DNA from: Acinetobacter sp.
GTDB taxonomy: Bacteria > Pseudomonadota > Gammaproteobacteria > Pseudomonadales > Moraxellaceae
Length of the DNA: 64,000 nt
Assembly: GCA_031277915.1 (NCBI GenBank)
Contig: JAITLL010000001.1
Location: 1-64,000 of the forward strand
Reading direction: 5' to 3'
Below, in pieces: positions 43,000 through 51,830 of this stretch (position 1 is the stretch's first letter; each line of letters starts with the position of its first letter). The notes under the pieces are model-generated. The model searched no databases and was not told the origin of the DNA. It saw only the letters and a program-made list of their open reading frames with translations. A program made the translations under genes and the position numbers.

Positions 43000-43650
43000 T
43001 TAGATCGTTGAGGTGGCGAGCTTTAAACCAAATCCAAAAAATAGAATGCCAACTAAAAAGATTCCGCTTGCTGCAATTTTATGGTTTTGTTTAAAGAAAG
43101 TTGAAAGCTTAATACCTGAGAAAATAAGGGCTGTTAAATAGCTAAAGCTAATTATCTGTAAAATAACGGCTAAAATTAAAAAACTTAAAGCAGGATAAGC
43201 ATAATCTGGTTCAACAAACTGAACAAAGAAAGATAGGAAAAATAAAATCGCTTTAGGGTTGAGTAAACTAATACTGAGTGCTGTTTTATAAGGATGAATT
43301 TTATCTAATGTTGGTAAGTCAGCCATTTCTGGTTGTGGTTGATTACGTAGTTTCCAGCGCTGAATACTGCCTTGTAAAAGCTTAAAACCTAAATAGGACA
43401 GATAAAGAGCACCGATGAGTTTGAGTACGATAAAAACCCAAGGAAATGCTTTTAATAAAGACGCTGCACCCAGTACGGTACAGAGCATTAAAATAAGATC
43501 ACCAGTAAAAATACCAAGTGCACCCATATATCCGGTTTTAATACCATAGCGTGAAGCAATTGACATCACATAAAGAGAATTGGGTCCGGGTAATAACACA
43601 ATTAGGAATGTACCAATTATATATGTTGTTAAATCTGTTATGCCAAACAC
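43000..43650 (-). CDS. leuE: LeuE-like leucine exporter (LysE/RhtB family)
   Basis: 216 residues from a GTG at 43650. The longer frame to 43752 crosses the transaldolase terminator and the end of that gene, so its first 34 codons are rejected. With this start the protein begins FGITDLTTYIIGTFLIVLLP and matches E. coli LeuE (YeaS, 212 aa) across the length: IVLLPGPNSLYVMS, LIGALYLSYLGFKLLQGS, SISLLNPKAILFFLSFFVQF and FFGFGLKLA. Six membrane segments. LeuE exports leucine and related amino acids. It lies next to an Lrp-type gene, which could regulate it. The ribosome binding site is weak. Confidence 0.85.
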   Translation of the reverse strand: MFGITDLTTYIIGTFLIVLLPGPNSLYVMSIASRYGIKTGYMGALGIFTGDLILMLCTVLGAASLLKAFPWVFIVLKLIGALYLSYLGFKLLQGSIQRWKLRNQPQPEMADLPTLDKIHPYKTALSISLLNPKAILFFLSFFVQFVEPDYAYPALSFLILAVILQIISFSYLTALIFSGIKLSTFFKQNHKIAASGIFLVGILFFGFGLKLATSTI

Positions 43651-43667
43651 GAGAAACCCAATAAAAA

Positions 43668-43698
43668 ACCGATTTTTGTCATGATAACAAAAATCGGT
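43668..43698 (-). terminator. Transaldolase terminator
   Basis: On the minus strand ACCGATTTTTGT and ACAAAAATCGGT (43687-43698 and 43668-43679) form a perfect 12-bp stem with a 7-base loop followed by TTTTTTAT. It separates transaldolase from leuE and lies inside the longest leuE frame, which supports the shorter leuE start. Confidence 0.85.
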
Positions 43699-43723
43699 GA
43701 TTTTGTATGAAAAGTGCAGTTTT

Positions 43724-44713
43724 TTAAGGTTTAATTTCTGCATCAATTCCAAAAGACTGACGTAATAAAAAACTTAATTGGTCTCGTGCTTTAATGAAAC
43801 CATCAACACCGCCTTGTAAAAGTTGGAATGCCATTAAGTCATGATTAAGTTCATCTTTAAAACTTTGTTCATTCTGAGCTGGTCTAACAATAGCCTTTGC
43901 TTGTTTTGATTGAGTCGCATCAAGAGCTGCATCAACTATACGTGCATCTTGCTCAAGCTGAGTGAGTAATCCAGGAGAGATCGTTAGCAAATCACATCCT
44001 GCAAGACCAAGTACTTGATCGATGCTACGGAAGCTCGCACCCATTACTTGAGTGGGAATATTCTGCTGTTTGTAGTAGTTATAGATTTTTTTAACTGAAA
44101 CTACACCCGGGTCTTTTTCGATTGGGTAAGCATCTACACCTTCAGCTTTTTTGTACCAGTCTAAAATACGGCCTACAAATGGTGAAATTAAAGTTACTTT
44201 AGCATCTGCACAAGCTTGAGCTTGATGTAAACCGAAAAGGAGAGTGAGGTTACAAGCAATCCCTTCAGCTTCGAGTACTTTAGCAGCTTGAATACCTTCC
44301 CATGTTGATGCGATTTTAATCAAAATACGTGACTGATCAATACCATAACCTTTGTAAAGTTCACATAATTCATGCGCTTTTTGAATGGTTGCTTCAGTGT
44401 TGTATGAAAGGGCAGCGTCAACTTCTGTAGAAACACGGCCTTCAATCAGTTTTAAAATTTCTACGCCAAATTTTACAGTCAAAATATCAATGGTTCTTTC
44501 GATTAACTCGTCGTTGCTATAGCCTTCTTCTTTTGCCTGATAATAAGCATCTTCAATGAGCTCTTTACTTTCTGGTTGTTCTGCCGCTGCCGTAATCAAT
44601 GAAGGATTCGTTGTCGCATCTAACGGACGAAATTTACGAATAGCATCAAGGTCGCTACTGTCAGCAACAACGGTCGTTAATGTTTTTAATTGGTCAAGTG
44701 CTGTATGAGTCAT
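43724..44713 (-). CDS. tal: Transaldolase
   Basis: 329 residues, the length of bacterial class I transaldolases (TalB 317). Motifs: TTVVADSSDLDAIRKFRPLD with DATTNPSLI, the signature at about residues 30-40; GRVSTEVDAALSYNT; the Schiff-base Lys in RILIKIASTWEGIQAA (about residue 130); CNLTLLFGLHQAQACADA; SPFVGRILDW; and VMGASFRS. It transfers a dihydroxyacetone unit in the non-oxidative pentose phosphate pathway. The enzyme is cytoplasmic and encoded singly here. Start at ATG 44713; terminator just downstream. Confidence 0.96.
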   Translation of the reverse strand: MTHTALDQLKTLTTVVADSSDLDAIRKFRPLDATTNPSLITAAAEQPESKELIEDAYYQAKEEGYSNDELIERTIDILTVKFGVEILKLIEGRVSTEVDAALSYNTEATIQKAHELCELYKGYGIDQSRILIKIASTWEGIQAAKVLEAEGIACNLTLLFGLHQAQACADAKVTLISPFVGRILDWYKKAEGVDAYPIEKDPGVVSVKKIYNYYKQQNIPTQVMGASFRSIDQVLGLAGCDLLTISPGLLTQLEQDARIVDAALDATQSKQAKAIVRPAQNEQSFKDELNHDLMAFQLLQGGVDGFIKARDQLSFLLRQSFGIDAEIKP

Positions 44714-44841
44714 TGATATTCAACATCTTCAGTAATAAATCTTATGTTTTCTTTATAGCATAAAGTCTATTCATACTGTCGATATATCAATTGTTATATT
44801 TCAAAGAAAAACGTTTAGGTTCTGCATCTCAATTGAAATCA

Positions 44842-45735
44842 TTAAGGAGTCTGTTGCATTCGCTTATTACGAATATAGTCAATCAGGAATCGTGCAGCAG
44901 CACCGAGTTCACTTTCACGACTCCAAACTAAGTCTACGTAGTATTCAAAGCGAGGCGTAAAATCAAATACATCTAATGCTTTAAGCTTGTTGTTTAACTC
45001 AGGGTTTTCTTTGAACATTTCTTGAGGAAGAACACCCCAACCTAGGTTACGTAAAATCATTAAGCAAGCAGAGTGGTGATTGTCTGTACGCCAGTAATGT
45101 TTTGAAAATAATAATTCGGGTTTTAACGTTTCATCTCGACTTGCCACCACAATTTGCCTAGTACCCAAAATCTGCTCATAAGAAACATGCTCTTGGGGTG
45201 CAAGAGGATGGGTTTTTGAAATTACTGGTATTAAAGCTTCACGTTTAAGTTCTACAAACTGTTCTCTATTGTCTAAATGCTCACGTTCAAACATAAGGGC
45301 CAGTTGAGCAGAACCGTCTAGTAACATGTGAAGTGCATCCTCTTGAGGAGCCGACACAATATTAATTTGTAAGTCAGGGAAGTGGCTTTCTAGCAGGCAA
45401 ACATAGTCAGTCCAATTGGTATGTAAGAGTTCGGACACCACAACAATAGTGAGATTAGGTTCTAGACCTGTACTTAATGCATGCGCATGCTGTTTCCATT
45501 GATTCATTTCAATCAATAGTTGCGCCGTTTTTTCATATAACACCCGTGCCTCAGCAGTAGGTGTAGGTTCACGGCCTTTACGTTCAAATAACGTCAGATT
45601 CAAATCGATTTCTAAATTGGCAATAGACATGCTTACAGCCGAAGGAACTTTTCCAAGTTTACGTGCTGCTGCTGAAAAGGAGCCAGTTTCAATCACGGCC
45701 TGAAACATGAGCAATTGTTCTTGATTAACATTCAT
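44842..45735 (-). CDS. aceR: LysR-type regulator of the AceI exporter
   Basis: 297 residues. The N-terminal HTH (about 5-64) reads QEQLLMFQAVIETGSFSAAA and AVSMSIANLEIDLNLTLFER, standard LysR. The effector domain (90-295) has the usual Rossmann-like halves (TIVVVSELLHTNWTDYVCLL, ILRNLGWGVLPQEM). It is divergent from aceI with about 90 bases between starts. In A. baumannii the LysR gene next to aceI encodes AceR, which activates aceI in response to chlorhexidine and polyamines such as cadaverine and putrescine. Identity is inferred from this arrangement. Confidence 0.88.
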   Translation of the reverse strand: MNVNQEQLLMFQAVIETGSFSAAARKLGKVPSAVSMSIANLEIDLNLTLFERKGREPTPTAEARVLYEKTAQLLIEMNQWKQHAHALSTGLEPNLTIVVVSELLHTNWTDYVCLLESHFPDLQINIVSAPQEDALHMLLDGSAQLALMFEREHLDNREQFVELKREALIPVISKTHPLAPQEHVSYEQILGTRQIVVASRDETLKPELLFSKHYWRTDNHHSACLMILRNLGWGVLPQEMFKENPELNNKLKALDVFDFTPRFEYYVDLVWSRESELGAAARFLIDYIRNKRMQQTP

Positions 45736-45825
45736 CTGTCAAAAAAATTGAAAGAACCTGATTGGATTAATCAACATTATAAAAATAAAATGCACATTAT
45801 CCAAGTTATTATTGAGTATTTAAAA

Positions 45826-46260
45826 ATGTTGATTTCCAAGAGAAGACTCATTCATGCAATCAGTTATGAAGGAATTTTATTGGTCATCATTGCGATTGCA
45901 TTAAGTTTTATTTTTGATATGCCGATGGACGTAACCGGTACACTCGGTGTGTTTATGGCAGTGGTCTCAGTTTTCTGGAATATGATTTTTAACCATTATT
46001 TTGAAAAAGTAGAGCATAAATATAATTGGGAAAGAACGATCCCTGTGCGGATTTTACATGCGATTGGTTTTGAAGGTGGTTTGCTGATTGCAACGGTACC
46101 GATGATTGCATATATGCTTCAGATGAGTGTCATTGATGCACTTATTTTAGATATTGGTTTAACCTTATGTATTTTGGTTTATACCTTTATTTTCCAGTGG
46201 TGTTATGACCATATCGAAGATAAATTTTTCCCAGATGCTAAAGCTGCATCACTTCATTAA
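45826..46260 (+). CDS. aceI: PACE family chlorhexidine/polyamine exporter AceI
   Basis: 144 residues from the ATG at 45826; the frame extends 37 codons upstream, but these cross into the aceR promoter and start, and the 144-residue form equals AceI of A. baumannii. It begins MLISKRRLIHAISYEGILL, so the essential Glu15 is in place. Two tandem bacterial transmembrane pair domains form four helices: helix motifs RLIHAISYEG and RILHAIGFEGGLL with the paired E-G, VFWNMIFNHYFE (WNxxxNxxF signature) and FIFQWCYDHIEDKFFPDA. It exports chlorhexidine and, physiologically, short-chain diamines in exchange for protons. A strong terminator follows. Confidence 0.95.
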   Translation: MLISKRRLIHAISYEGILLVIIAIALSFIFDMPMDVTGTLGVFMAVVSVFWNMIFNHYFEKVEHKYNWERTIPVRILHAIGFEGGLLIATVPMIAYMLQMSVIDALILDIGLTLCILVYTFIFQWCYDHIEDKFFPDAKAASLH

Positions 46261-46280
46261 TTCACTATATATAGAAATGA

Positions 46281-46310
46281 AATAAGCACCCGTTTGGGTG
46301 CTTATTTTTT
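46281..46310 (+). terminator. aceI terminator
   Basis: AATAAGCACCC (46281-46291), loop GTTT, GGGTGCTTATT (46296-46306) then TTTT. Perfect stem 20 bases after the aceI stop. Confidence 0.9.
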
Positions 46311-46325
46311 AGGTTGATTTAGAAA

Positions 46326-47897
46326 TTATTTTTCTACAATAGCAACCACACCTTCACCACCTGCTGTACAGATAGAGATTAATGCGCGGCCTGAACCTTT
46401 TTGATTAATCAATTTAGCAGCAGTTGCCAAGATACGACCACCAGTTGCAGCAAATGGATGGCCTGCACCTAAAGATGAACCATTTACGTTCAGCTTAGAG
46501 CGGTCAATCGAACCTAAAGGCGCGTCTAAACCAACACGTTCTTTACAGAATTTTTCATCTTCCCAAGCTTTCAATGTAGACAACACTTGAGATGCAAATG
46601 CTTCATGGATTTCGTAGAAATCGAAATCTTGAAGTTTAAGGTTTGCACGCTTAAGCATACGAGGTACTGCATAAGCAGGAGCCATCAATAAGCCTTCTTT
46701 AGGGCCATTTTTACCAATAAAGTCAACAGCAGCTGTTTCAGAGAAAGAAAGGTAAGCTAAAACTTCATGACCGTTTTCTTTTGCCCATTCTTCAGAAGCA
46801 AGCAATACAACAGAAGCACCGTCAGTTAACGGAGTTGAGTTACCTGCTGTCATTGTTGCAGTTTCGCCTTTACCGAAAACTGGTTTCAATTTAGCAAGTT
46901 TTTCAACTGTGCTATCTGCACGTAAGTTGTTGTCACGGTTAAGACCTAAGAATGGAGTGATTAAGTCATCAAAGAAACCACGTTCATAAGCAGCAGCAAG
47001 TTTTTGATGGCTGCTTGCAGCTAATTCGTCTTGCGCTTCGCGAGTAATACCCCATTCTAAAGCAGTAATTGCTTGGTGCTCGCCCATTGAAAGGCCAGTA
47101 CGTGGTTCACCATTGCTTGGTGCATCAAGAAGCTTTTTAAAATCAATTTTTGTTAATGCTTTAAGACGGTCTTTACCAGTCTTAGCAACATTGAGCTCAA
47201 GTAAAACTTTACGTAAGCCATCACCTACAGCAATCGGCGCGTCAGAAGTGGTATCTACACCACCTGCAATACCTACGTCGATTTGACCAAGAGCAATTTT
47301 GTTTGCAACAACAAAAGCTGCTTGTAAGCCTGTACCACAAGCAATTTGAATGTCATAAGCCGGAGTTTCAGGAGCAAGATCTGTGCTCAATACAACTTCA
47401 CGAGTCATGTTGAAGTCACGGCTATGTTTTAAAACAGCACCCGCAACGACTTCACCAATACGCTTACCTTGTAAGTTAAAGCGCTCAACCAAACCATTCA
47501 ATGCTGCTGTCAGCATGTCAGAATTGGACGCTTTAAAATAAGCAGTATTTGAACGTGCAAATGGAATACGGTTGCCACCAATAATTGCAACGCGGCGAAC
47601 AGTGTTTTGGCTCATGATTTTATCCTGTTGAACAGAAGTTTTGGTTTTTGTTGCTTTTGGTGCTGCAGCTACATTATTAGAAGATGTAGATGGGGTTGCT
47701 GTAGCCGCGCTCTTATTACGAGGGCTACGTGCAGGTGCAGTCGTTGAACGAGTACGTGTCGTTTTTGGAGTATTAGTTGCTGCTTTAGGAGTTGTGCTGT
47801 TACGCTTAGCCGTGTTAGAAGCCGGTTTTGATGTATTTGACACTTTTTCCTCAGCAGAATTCTCGACTGCTGGATTTTCTTGAGTTGTCTTGCTCAT
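46326..47897 (-). CDS. Acetyl-CoA acetyltransferase (thiolase) with a basic low-complexity N-terminal extension
   Basis: 523 residues. The thiolase core starts at about residue 95 (MSQNTVRRVAIIGGNRIPFA) and is complete: nucleophile Cys in YDIQIACGTGLQAAFV, VAGGVDTTSDAP-like loop (IAGGVDTTSDAPIAV), NSTPLTDGASVVLL, FDFYEIHEAFASQVL with the catalytic His, NVNGSSLGAGHPFAATGGR and ISICTAGGEGVVAIVE with the second Cys. The first 94 residues are Thr/Ala/Ser/Lys/Pro-rich (KPASNTAKRNSTTPKAATN) like histone H1 or PhaM/AlgP tails. The ATG of residue 95 (47615) has its own AGGA site, so a shorter enzyme may also be made. Neighbouring reductase and hydratase genes suggest a short fatty-acyl pathway. Confidence 0.9.
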   Translation of the reverse strand: MSKTTQENPAVENSAEEKVSNTSKPASNTAKRNSTTPKAATNTPKTTRTRSTTAPARSPRNKSAATATPSTSSNNVAAAPKATKTKTSVQQDKIMSQNTVRRVAIIGGNRIPFARSNTAYFKASNSDMLTAALNGLVERFNLQGKRIGEVVAGAVLKHSRDFNMTREVVLSTDLAPETPAYDIQIACGTGLQAAFVVANKIALGQIDVGIAGGVDTTSDAPIAVGDGLRKVLLELNVAKTGKDRLKALTKIDFKKLLDAPSNGEPRTGLSMGEHQAITALEWGITREAQDELAASSHQKLAAAYERGFFDDLITPFLGLNRDNNLRADSTVEKLAKLKPVFGKGETATMTAGNSTPLTDGASVVLLASEEWAKENGHEVLAYLSFSETAAVDFIGKNGPKEGLLMAPAYAVPRMLKRANLKLQDFDFYEIHEAFASQVLSTLKAWEDEKFCKERVGLDAPLGSIDRSKLNVNGSSLGAGHPFAATGGRILATAAKLINQKGSGRALISICTAGGEGVVAIVEK

Positions 47898-48132
47898 AAG
47901 GCTTTTCCAAGCATATTAACGATATTCTTATGAGCTACATTAACACAATTCAAATAGACCTGTATTGACTAGAATGACATTGTAGATAGCATTCAGGTCA
48001 AGACATCCAAACATGAACTCAAGTATGATTTGGAGTAACTCTAATGAACGACTGATTTCATATTGTTTCTGTCCATCTCATAACATAATGAAGCCTGTCG
48101 TAGAAAATTCATTTCTTTGAGAGATAATAATC

Positions 48133-49524
48133 ATGACTGATCAATACCAAGCATTTACACAATCTCCTATTGGTAAATTCGTTGTTAAAAATCTGGGTTT
48201 ACCATCACCAGTTGCATTAGAGCGTTTTGAAAGTGCTCAGCCAGTAGTAAATGGTGCAGTATTGGTTGGCGCAGCGCCATCAAGTGTATTGTCTGGTGCG
48301 ATTGCACAAGTACTTAGCAATATTCATGCAGATAGCTATGTAGGCAATAATGCTGCATTACAGCAAGAAGCCGCAAAAGTTGGTTTAAATTTACGCCCAT
48401 TCAATGCAGGCGACAAAGAATCAAAATTCAAAGCAGTAGTATTTGATGCTTCTGGTATTCAAAACTCAGAACAGTTAAACGAACTTTATAAATTCTTTAA
48501 CCCGATTGCACGTCAAGTTGCGACTTCTGGTCGTGTTATTGTCATTGGTACAACTCCTGAAACTGCAAAAACTGTAAAACAGGCGATCGCTCAGCGTGCA
48601 CTTGAAGGATTTATCAAATCTGTAGGTAAAGAATTTAAAAAGGGTATTACTGCGCAAGTTGTCTATGTTGATGAAGGCGCTGCTGCAAACCTTGAATCAA
48701 CTTTGCGTTTCTTGCTTTCTCCACGTTCAGCTTATGTGTCTGGTCAAGTTGTTCGCGTTTCTAAAGCAGATGTAGTTGATGCTGATTGGGCAAAACCACT
48801 TGCTGGTAAAACTGCGTTGGTAACAGGTGCGAGCCGTGGTATTGGTGAAGCAATTGCACATGTGTTGGCACGTGATGGTGCTCATGTTATTTGTTTAGAC
48901 GTACCACAACAACAAGCTGACCTTGACCGTGTAGCTGCTGACATTGGTGGTTCTACATTGGCAATTGATATTACTGCTGCTGATGCAGGCGAAAAAATTA
49001 AAACTGCTGCTGCAAAACAGGGTGGTTTAGATATTATTGTTCATAACGCAGGTATTACTCGTGACAAAACTTTGGCAAATATGAAGCCCGAGCTTTGGGA
49101 CTTGGTAATTAACATTAACTTGTCTGCTGCTGAACGTGTAAATGACTACTTGTTAGAAAACGATGGTCTAAATGCAAACGGCCGTATTGTTTGCGTATCA
49201 TCAATTAGTGGTATTGCGGGTAACCTTGGTCAAACGAACTATGCCACATCTAAAGCAGGTGTGATTGGCTTGGTGAAATTTACTGCACCTATTTTAAAAA
49301 ATGGTATTACCATTAATGCAGTAGCACCTGGCTTTATCGAGACACAAATGACGGCTGCAATTCCGTTTGCAATTCGTGAAGCTGGTCGTCGTATGAATTC
49401 AATGCAACAAGGTGGTTTACCGGTTGATGTAGCAGAAACGATCGCATGGTTTGCATCAACTGCTTCTACAGGGGTAAATGGCAACATTGTACGTGTATGT
49501 GGTCAAAGCTTATTGGGCGCTTAA
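48133..49524 (+). CDS. High-molecular-weight 3-oxoacyl-(ACP/CoA) reductase (FabG4-like)
   Basis: 463 residues, the size of FabG4-type enzymes. The N-terminal flavodoxin-like domain (about 1-215, VGAAPSSVLSGAIAQVLSNI) lacks catalytic residues. The C-terminal SDR domain (about 220-463) has KTALVTGASRGIGEAIAHVL, HNAGITRDKTLANM, and the triad Ser-Tyr-Lys in VCVSSISGIAGNLG and TNYATSKAGVIGLVK, with PGFIET after it. HMwFabG enzymes reduce 3-oxoacyl-CoA with NADH. The gene is divergent from the thiolase (235-base gap) and upstream of a MaoC hydratase, forming a set that could build or degrade 3-hydroxyacyl-CoA. The ATG follows AGAGA. Confidence 0.92.
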   Translation: MTDQYQAFTQSPIGKFVVKNLGLPSPVALERFESAQPVVNGAVLVGAAPSSVLSGAIAQVLSNIHADSYVGNNAALQQEAAKVGLNLRPFNAGDKESKFKAVVFDASGIQNSEQLNELYKFFNPIARQVATSGRVIVIGTTPETAKTVKQAIAQRALEGFIKSVGKEFKKGITAQVVYVDEGAAANLESTLRFLLSPRSAYVSGQVVRVSKADVVDADWAKPLAGKTALVTGASRGIGEAIAHVLARDGAHVICLDVPQQQADLDRVAADIGGSTLAIDITAADAGEKIKTAAAKQGGLDIIVHNAGITRDKTLANMKPELWDLVININLSAAERVNDYLLENDGLNANGRIVCVSSISGIAGNLGQTNYATSKAGVIGLVKFTAPILKNGITINAVAPGFIETQMTAAIPFAIREAGRRMNSMQQGGLPVDVAETIAWFASTASTGVNGNIVRVCGQSLLGA

Positions 49525-49536
49525 GCACCTTTTGCT

Positions 49537-49565
49537 AAAAAGGGGTGCTTGAGCATCCCTTTTTT
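49537..49565 (+). terminator. Terminator after the FabG4-like gene
   Basis: AAAAAGGGGTGCT (from 49537) pairs with AGCATCCCTTTTTT (to 49565), one G-U pair and a 2-base loop, then T-rich sequence. It lies in the 74-base gap before the MaoC gene. Confidence 0.8.
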
Positions 49566-49598
49566 ATTCAAGAATCCATAAATTATAAAAGGTTAGGT

Positions 49599-50453
49599 AT
49601 GAATACTCGTCATTTTAGCCAGCTACCAAAAGCGGCATTGGCTTACCCAAAAGTGGTGCAGGGTTTAATTTTTAAAAAGCCTCAAGGTCCAAAAATCTTA
49701 CCGCAAGTTGAATATGTGGTAGACCGTCTTGAAATTGATCAAAGCCATCTCAAAGCTTATAATGAAGTATGTAGCTTTAAAAATAATGGCTTCGTACCTG
49801 CAATTTATTTGGCTGTGCTTTCTCAAAGTTTGCAAATGCATATGATGACAGCAGAAGCCTTTCCATTTCCGATTTTAGGTTTAGTCCATATCCGTAATCA
49901 GATTAAACAGACCAGACCAATTGGTGTAACTGAAAAACTCACTTTGTCATGCAAATTTGGTGAACTAAAACCGCATGATAAAGGCGTTCAGTTTGACTTT
50001 ATTACTACTGCAAAAGTTGGTAATGAAGTGGTGATGGAGGGCTTAACAACTTATTTATCTCGCCAAAAAGTCGAGAAAAGAGTGGGTGAGAAAGCCAAAG
50101 AAGAACAAGCACCTGCTTATGTTCCAAAGGCTGAGTGGGATATTTTAGAAAACACAGGTCGCCGTTATGCGAAAGTGTCTGGTGATTTTAACTTAATTCA
50201 TATTCATGCCATTACTGCAAAAGCATTTGGCTTTAAACAAGCCATTGCGCATGGTATGTGGAGCAAAGCTAAAGCACTAGCGAATCTTGAATTACCAAAT
50301 GCTTATGAAGCAGATGTGTGGTTTAAGCTACCAATATTCTTACCATCAAAAGTTGAGTTTTTAACTGCAAATGCAGATAAAAAGACTGATTTCTTGATTC
50401 GTAATACGAAATCACAAAAACCGCATGTTGCAGGAACAGTAAAAGCATTATAA
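49599..50453 (+). CDS. MaoC-type (R)-enoyl-CoA hydratase
   Basis: 284 residues from the ATG at 49599 with AGGTTAGG upstream; the 18 extra codons of the longer frame overlap the terminator. The double hot-dog fold has its catalytic second half at about 180-230: GRRYAKVSGDFNLIHIHAIT and FGFKQAIAHGMWSKAKALA, the D-x4-H hydratase-2 signature (Asp, His) and AHGMW substrate loop. The N-terminal half (FVPAIYLAVLSQSLQMHMM) is the inactive module. It hydrates trans-2-enoyl-CoA to (R)-3-hydroxyacyl-CoA, the partner step of the FabG4-like reductase just upstream. A terminator follows. Confidence 0.88.
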   Translation: MNTRHFSQLPKAALAYPKVVQGLIFKKPQGPKILPQVEYVVDRLEIDQSHLKAYNEVCSFKNNGFVPAIYLAVLSQSLQMHMMTAEAFPFPILGLVHIRNQIKQTRPIGVTEKLTLSCKFGELKPHDKGVQFDFITTAKVGNEVVMEGLTTYLSRQKVEKRVGEKAKEEQAPAYVPKAEWDILENTGRRYAKVSGDFNLIHIHAITAKAFGFKQAIAHGMWSKAKALANLELPNAYEADVWFKLPIFLPSKVEFLTANADKKTDFLIRNTKSQKPHVAGTVKAL

Positions 50454-50460
50454 AAATAAT

Positions 50461-50492
50461 AGCAGCCTAAACAGATGTTTGGGCTGCTTTTC
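50461..50492 (+). terminator. Terminator after the MaoC gene
   Basis: AGCAGCCTAAAC (50461-50472) pairs with GTTTGGGCTGCT (50477-50488), one G-U pair, loop AGAT, followed by TTTT. Confidence 0.8.
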
Positions 50493-50523
50493 GGAAAATA
50501 ACAAAAAATGCAAGGAACTTCAT

Positions 50524-51783
50524 GTGATTAAAGAGATTTTGCTGGCCGATACCCATAACTATCACGGTATTTTAGATGAGCGTTTTATTGATTTAGCTCA
50601 CCAGTTCAGCCGTCTCCAAGATGCTAGAACGGGACAAGGTGGAGCTGCATTGGCGGTTTATTTTAGAGGCCAAAAAGTTGTAGATATCTATACAGGTCTG
50701 AAATCACACACTGAAGCTTGGCAACCCGATACTTTGGCAGTTTGCTACTCTACAGGTAAAGGCGTACTTGCAACTTTAGCGCATATTTTAGTCAGTAAAG
50801 GTTTTTTAGAATACGACAAACCGATTGTGACATATTGGCCTGAGTTTGCTCAAAATGGTAAAGAACAAATGACTTTACGTCATGTGCTGAGCCATCAAAG
50901 TGGTATGTTTGATATTCGAAATATTATTGAAAGTGCGAGGGAAATGCTCGACTGGTCACATATGTTAGATGTGATGGCAGCCACCAAGCCAAGGTTCCTT
51001 GCAGGTCAGGACAATGCTTATCAAGCCTTAACATTTGGTTGGCTCGTGGGTGGCATACTTGAAAAAGCGACAGGTCAAGCTTTAGATCAGCTCATGCAAA
51101 AATACCTAGTTGAACCGTTGAAGTTAGATGGTGCTTATTTTGGTACACCTGCAAGCGAACTGGATCGAGTAGCACGGTTAATTACGCAACCTAAGCCGGA
51201 AAAACCAGTATCGACTCAAGCTGAAAAACCTAACAAACCTCAGCCACGCAAGAGTTCACTCTCTGAAAAAATGATTACATGGACGGGACAAGACCCACAA
51301 GATTTTCAGGATGCCATGATTCCAAAAGGAATGAAGAATTTTAGTTTCTTTAGTGATGAAGGATTGCAAGCAGTCATTCCGGCGGCGAACGGTACGTTTA
51401 CTGCAAATAGTCTTGCTAAAATTTATGCAATGCTGGCAAATCACGGTGAATGGGATGGGCAGCAACTTATTCGACCAGAAATATTTAAAGAGCTCAGTAC
51501 CATTCAAAGTTATGCACGTGATCGTGTCATGCCAATACCGATGAATTGGCGCCTAGGATATCACCGTATTATTACTATGGGTAAACGCGCTAAAAATGGC
51601 TTTGGGCATATTGGCTATAATGGTTCAGGTGCATGGTGTGATCCTGAGCGTGACCTGAGTTTTGCCTATACTCATAACTTTCAAATTGGTTCAATCACGG
51701 GTGATTACCGTTTGTGGGGACTAACTCAAGAAGCCTTACGTTGCACTGACCAAATTTTAAAAGGCCGTAAAGGCTGGTTCTAA
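50524..51783 (+). CDS. Beta-lactamase-fold serine hydrolase (EstB/class C family)
   Basis: 419 residues from the GTG at 50524, which has AAGGAA upstream; a longer in-frame start at 50479 overlaps the preceding terminator. The catalytic Ser-x-x-Lys is STGK in AVCYSTGKGVLATL (about residue 77), MTLRHVLSHQSGMFDI follows as in this family, and the Tyr motif is YQALTFGWLVGGILEKATG (YxxxxxGWLxG). The C-terminal GFGHIGYNGSGAWCDPERDL is the HxG-like loop. Family VIII esterases hydrolyse esters and sometimes beta-lactams; no signal peptide is visible, so it is probably a cytoplasmic esterase. It may belong to the lipid gene set upstream. Confidence 0.85.
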   Translation: MIKEILLADTHNYHGILDERFIDLAHQFSRLQDARTGQGGAALAVYFRGQKVVDIYTGLKSHTEAWQPDTLAVCYSTGKGVLATLAHILVSKGFLEYDKPIVTYWPEFAQNGKEQMTLRHVLSHQSGMFDIRNIIESAREMLDWSHMLDVMAATKPRFLAGQDNAYQALTFGWLVGGILEKATGQALDQLMQKYLVEPLKLDGAYFGTPASELDRVARLITQPKPEKPVSTQAEKPNKPQPRKSSLSEKMITWTGQDPQDFQDAMIPKGMKNFSFFSDEGLQAVIPAANGTFTANSLAKIYAMLANHGEWDGQQLIRPEIFKELSTIQSYARDRVMPIPMNWRLGYHRIITMGKRAKNGFGHIGYNGSGAWCDPERDLSFAYTHNFQIGSITGDYRLWGLTQEALRCTDQILKGRKGWF

Positions 51784-51796
51784 TTTTAGTGTTTTA

Positions 51797-51824
51797 AAGC
51801 TGGTATTCTAAGTAATGCCAGCTT
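51797..51824. terminator. Hairpin between the serine hydrolase and tetR genes
   Basis: AAGCTGGTATT (51797-51807) pairs with AATGCCAGCTT (51814-51824) with one G-U pair. No strong T-run, so terminator strength is uncertain; it separates two convergent genes. Confidence 0.6.
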
Positions 51825-51830
51825 CTATAT

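Noticed and set aside
43651-43752. N-terminal extension of the LeuE-like protein
   Set aside because: It spans the transaldolase terminator and coding end and does not match the LysE family start.
47641-47883. Plus-strand 80-aa Val/Leu/Ala-rich ORF
   Set aside because: Shadow of the low-complexity thiolase extension; composition mirrors that strand.
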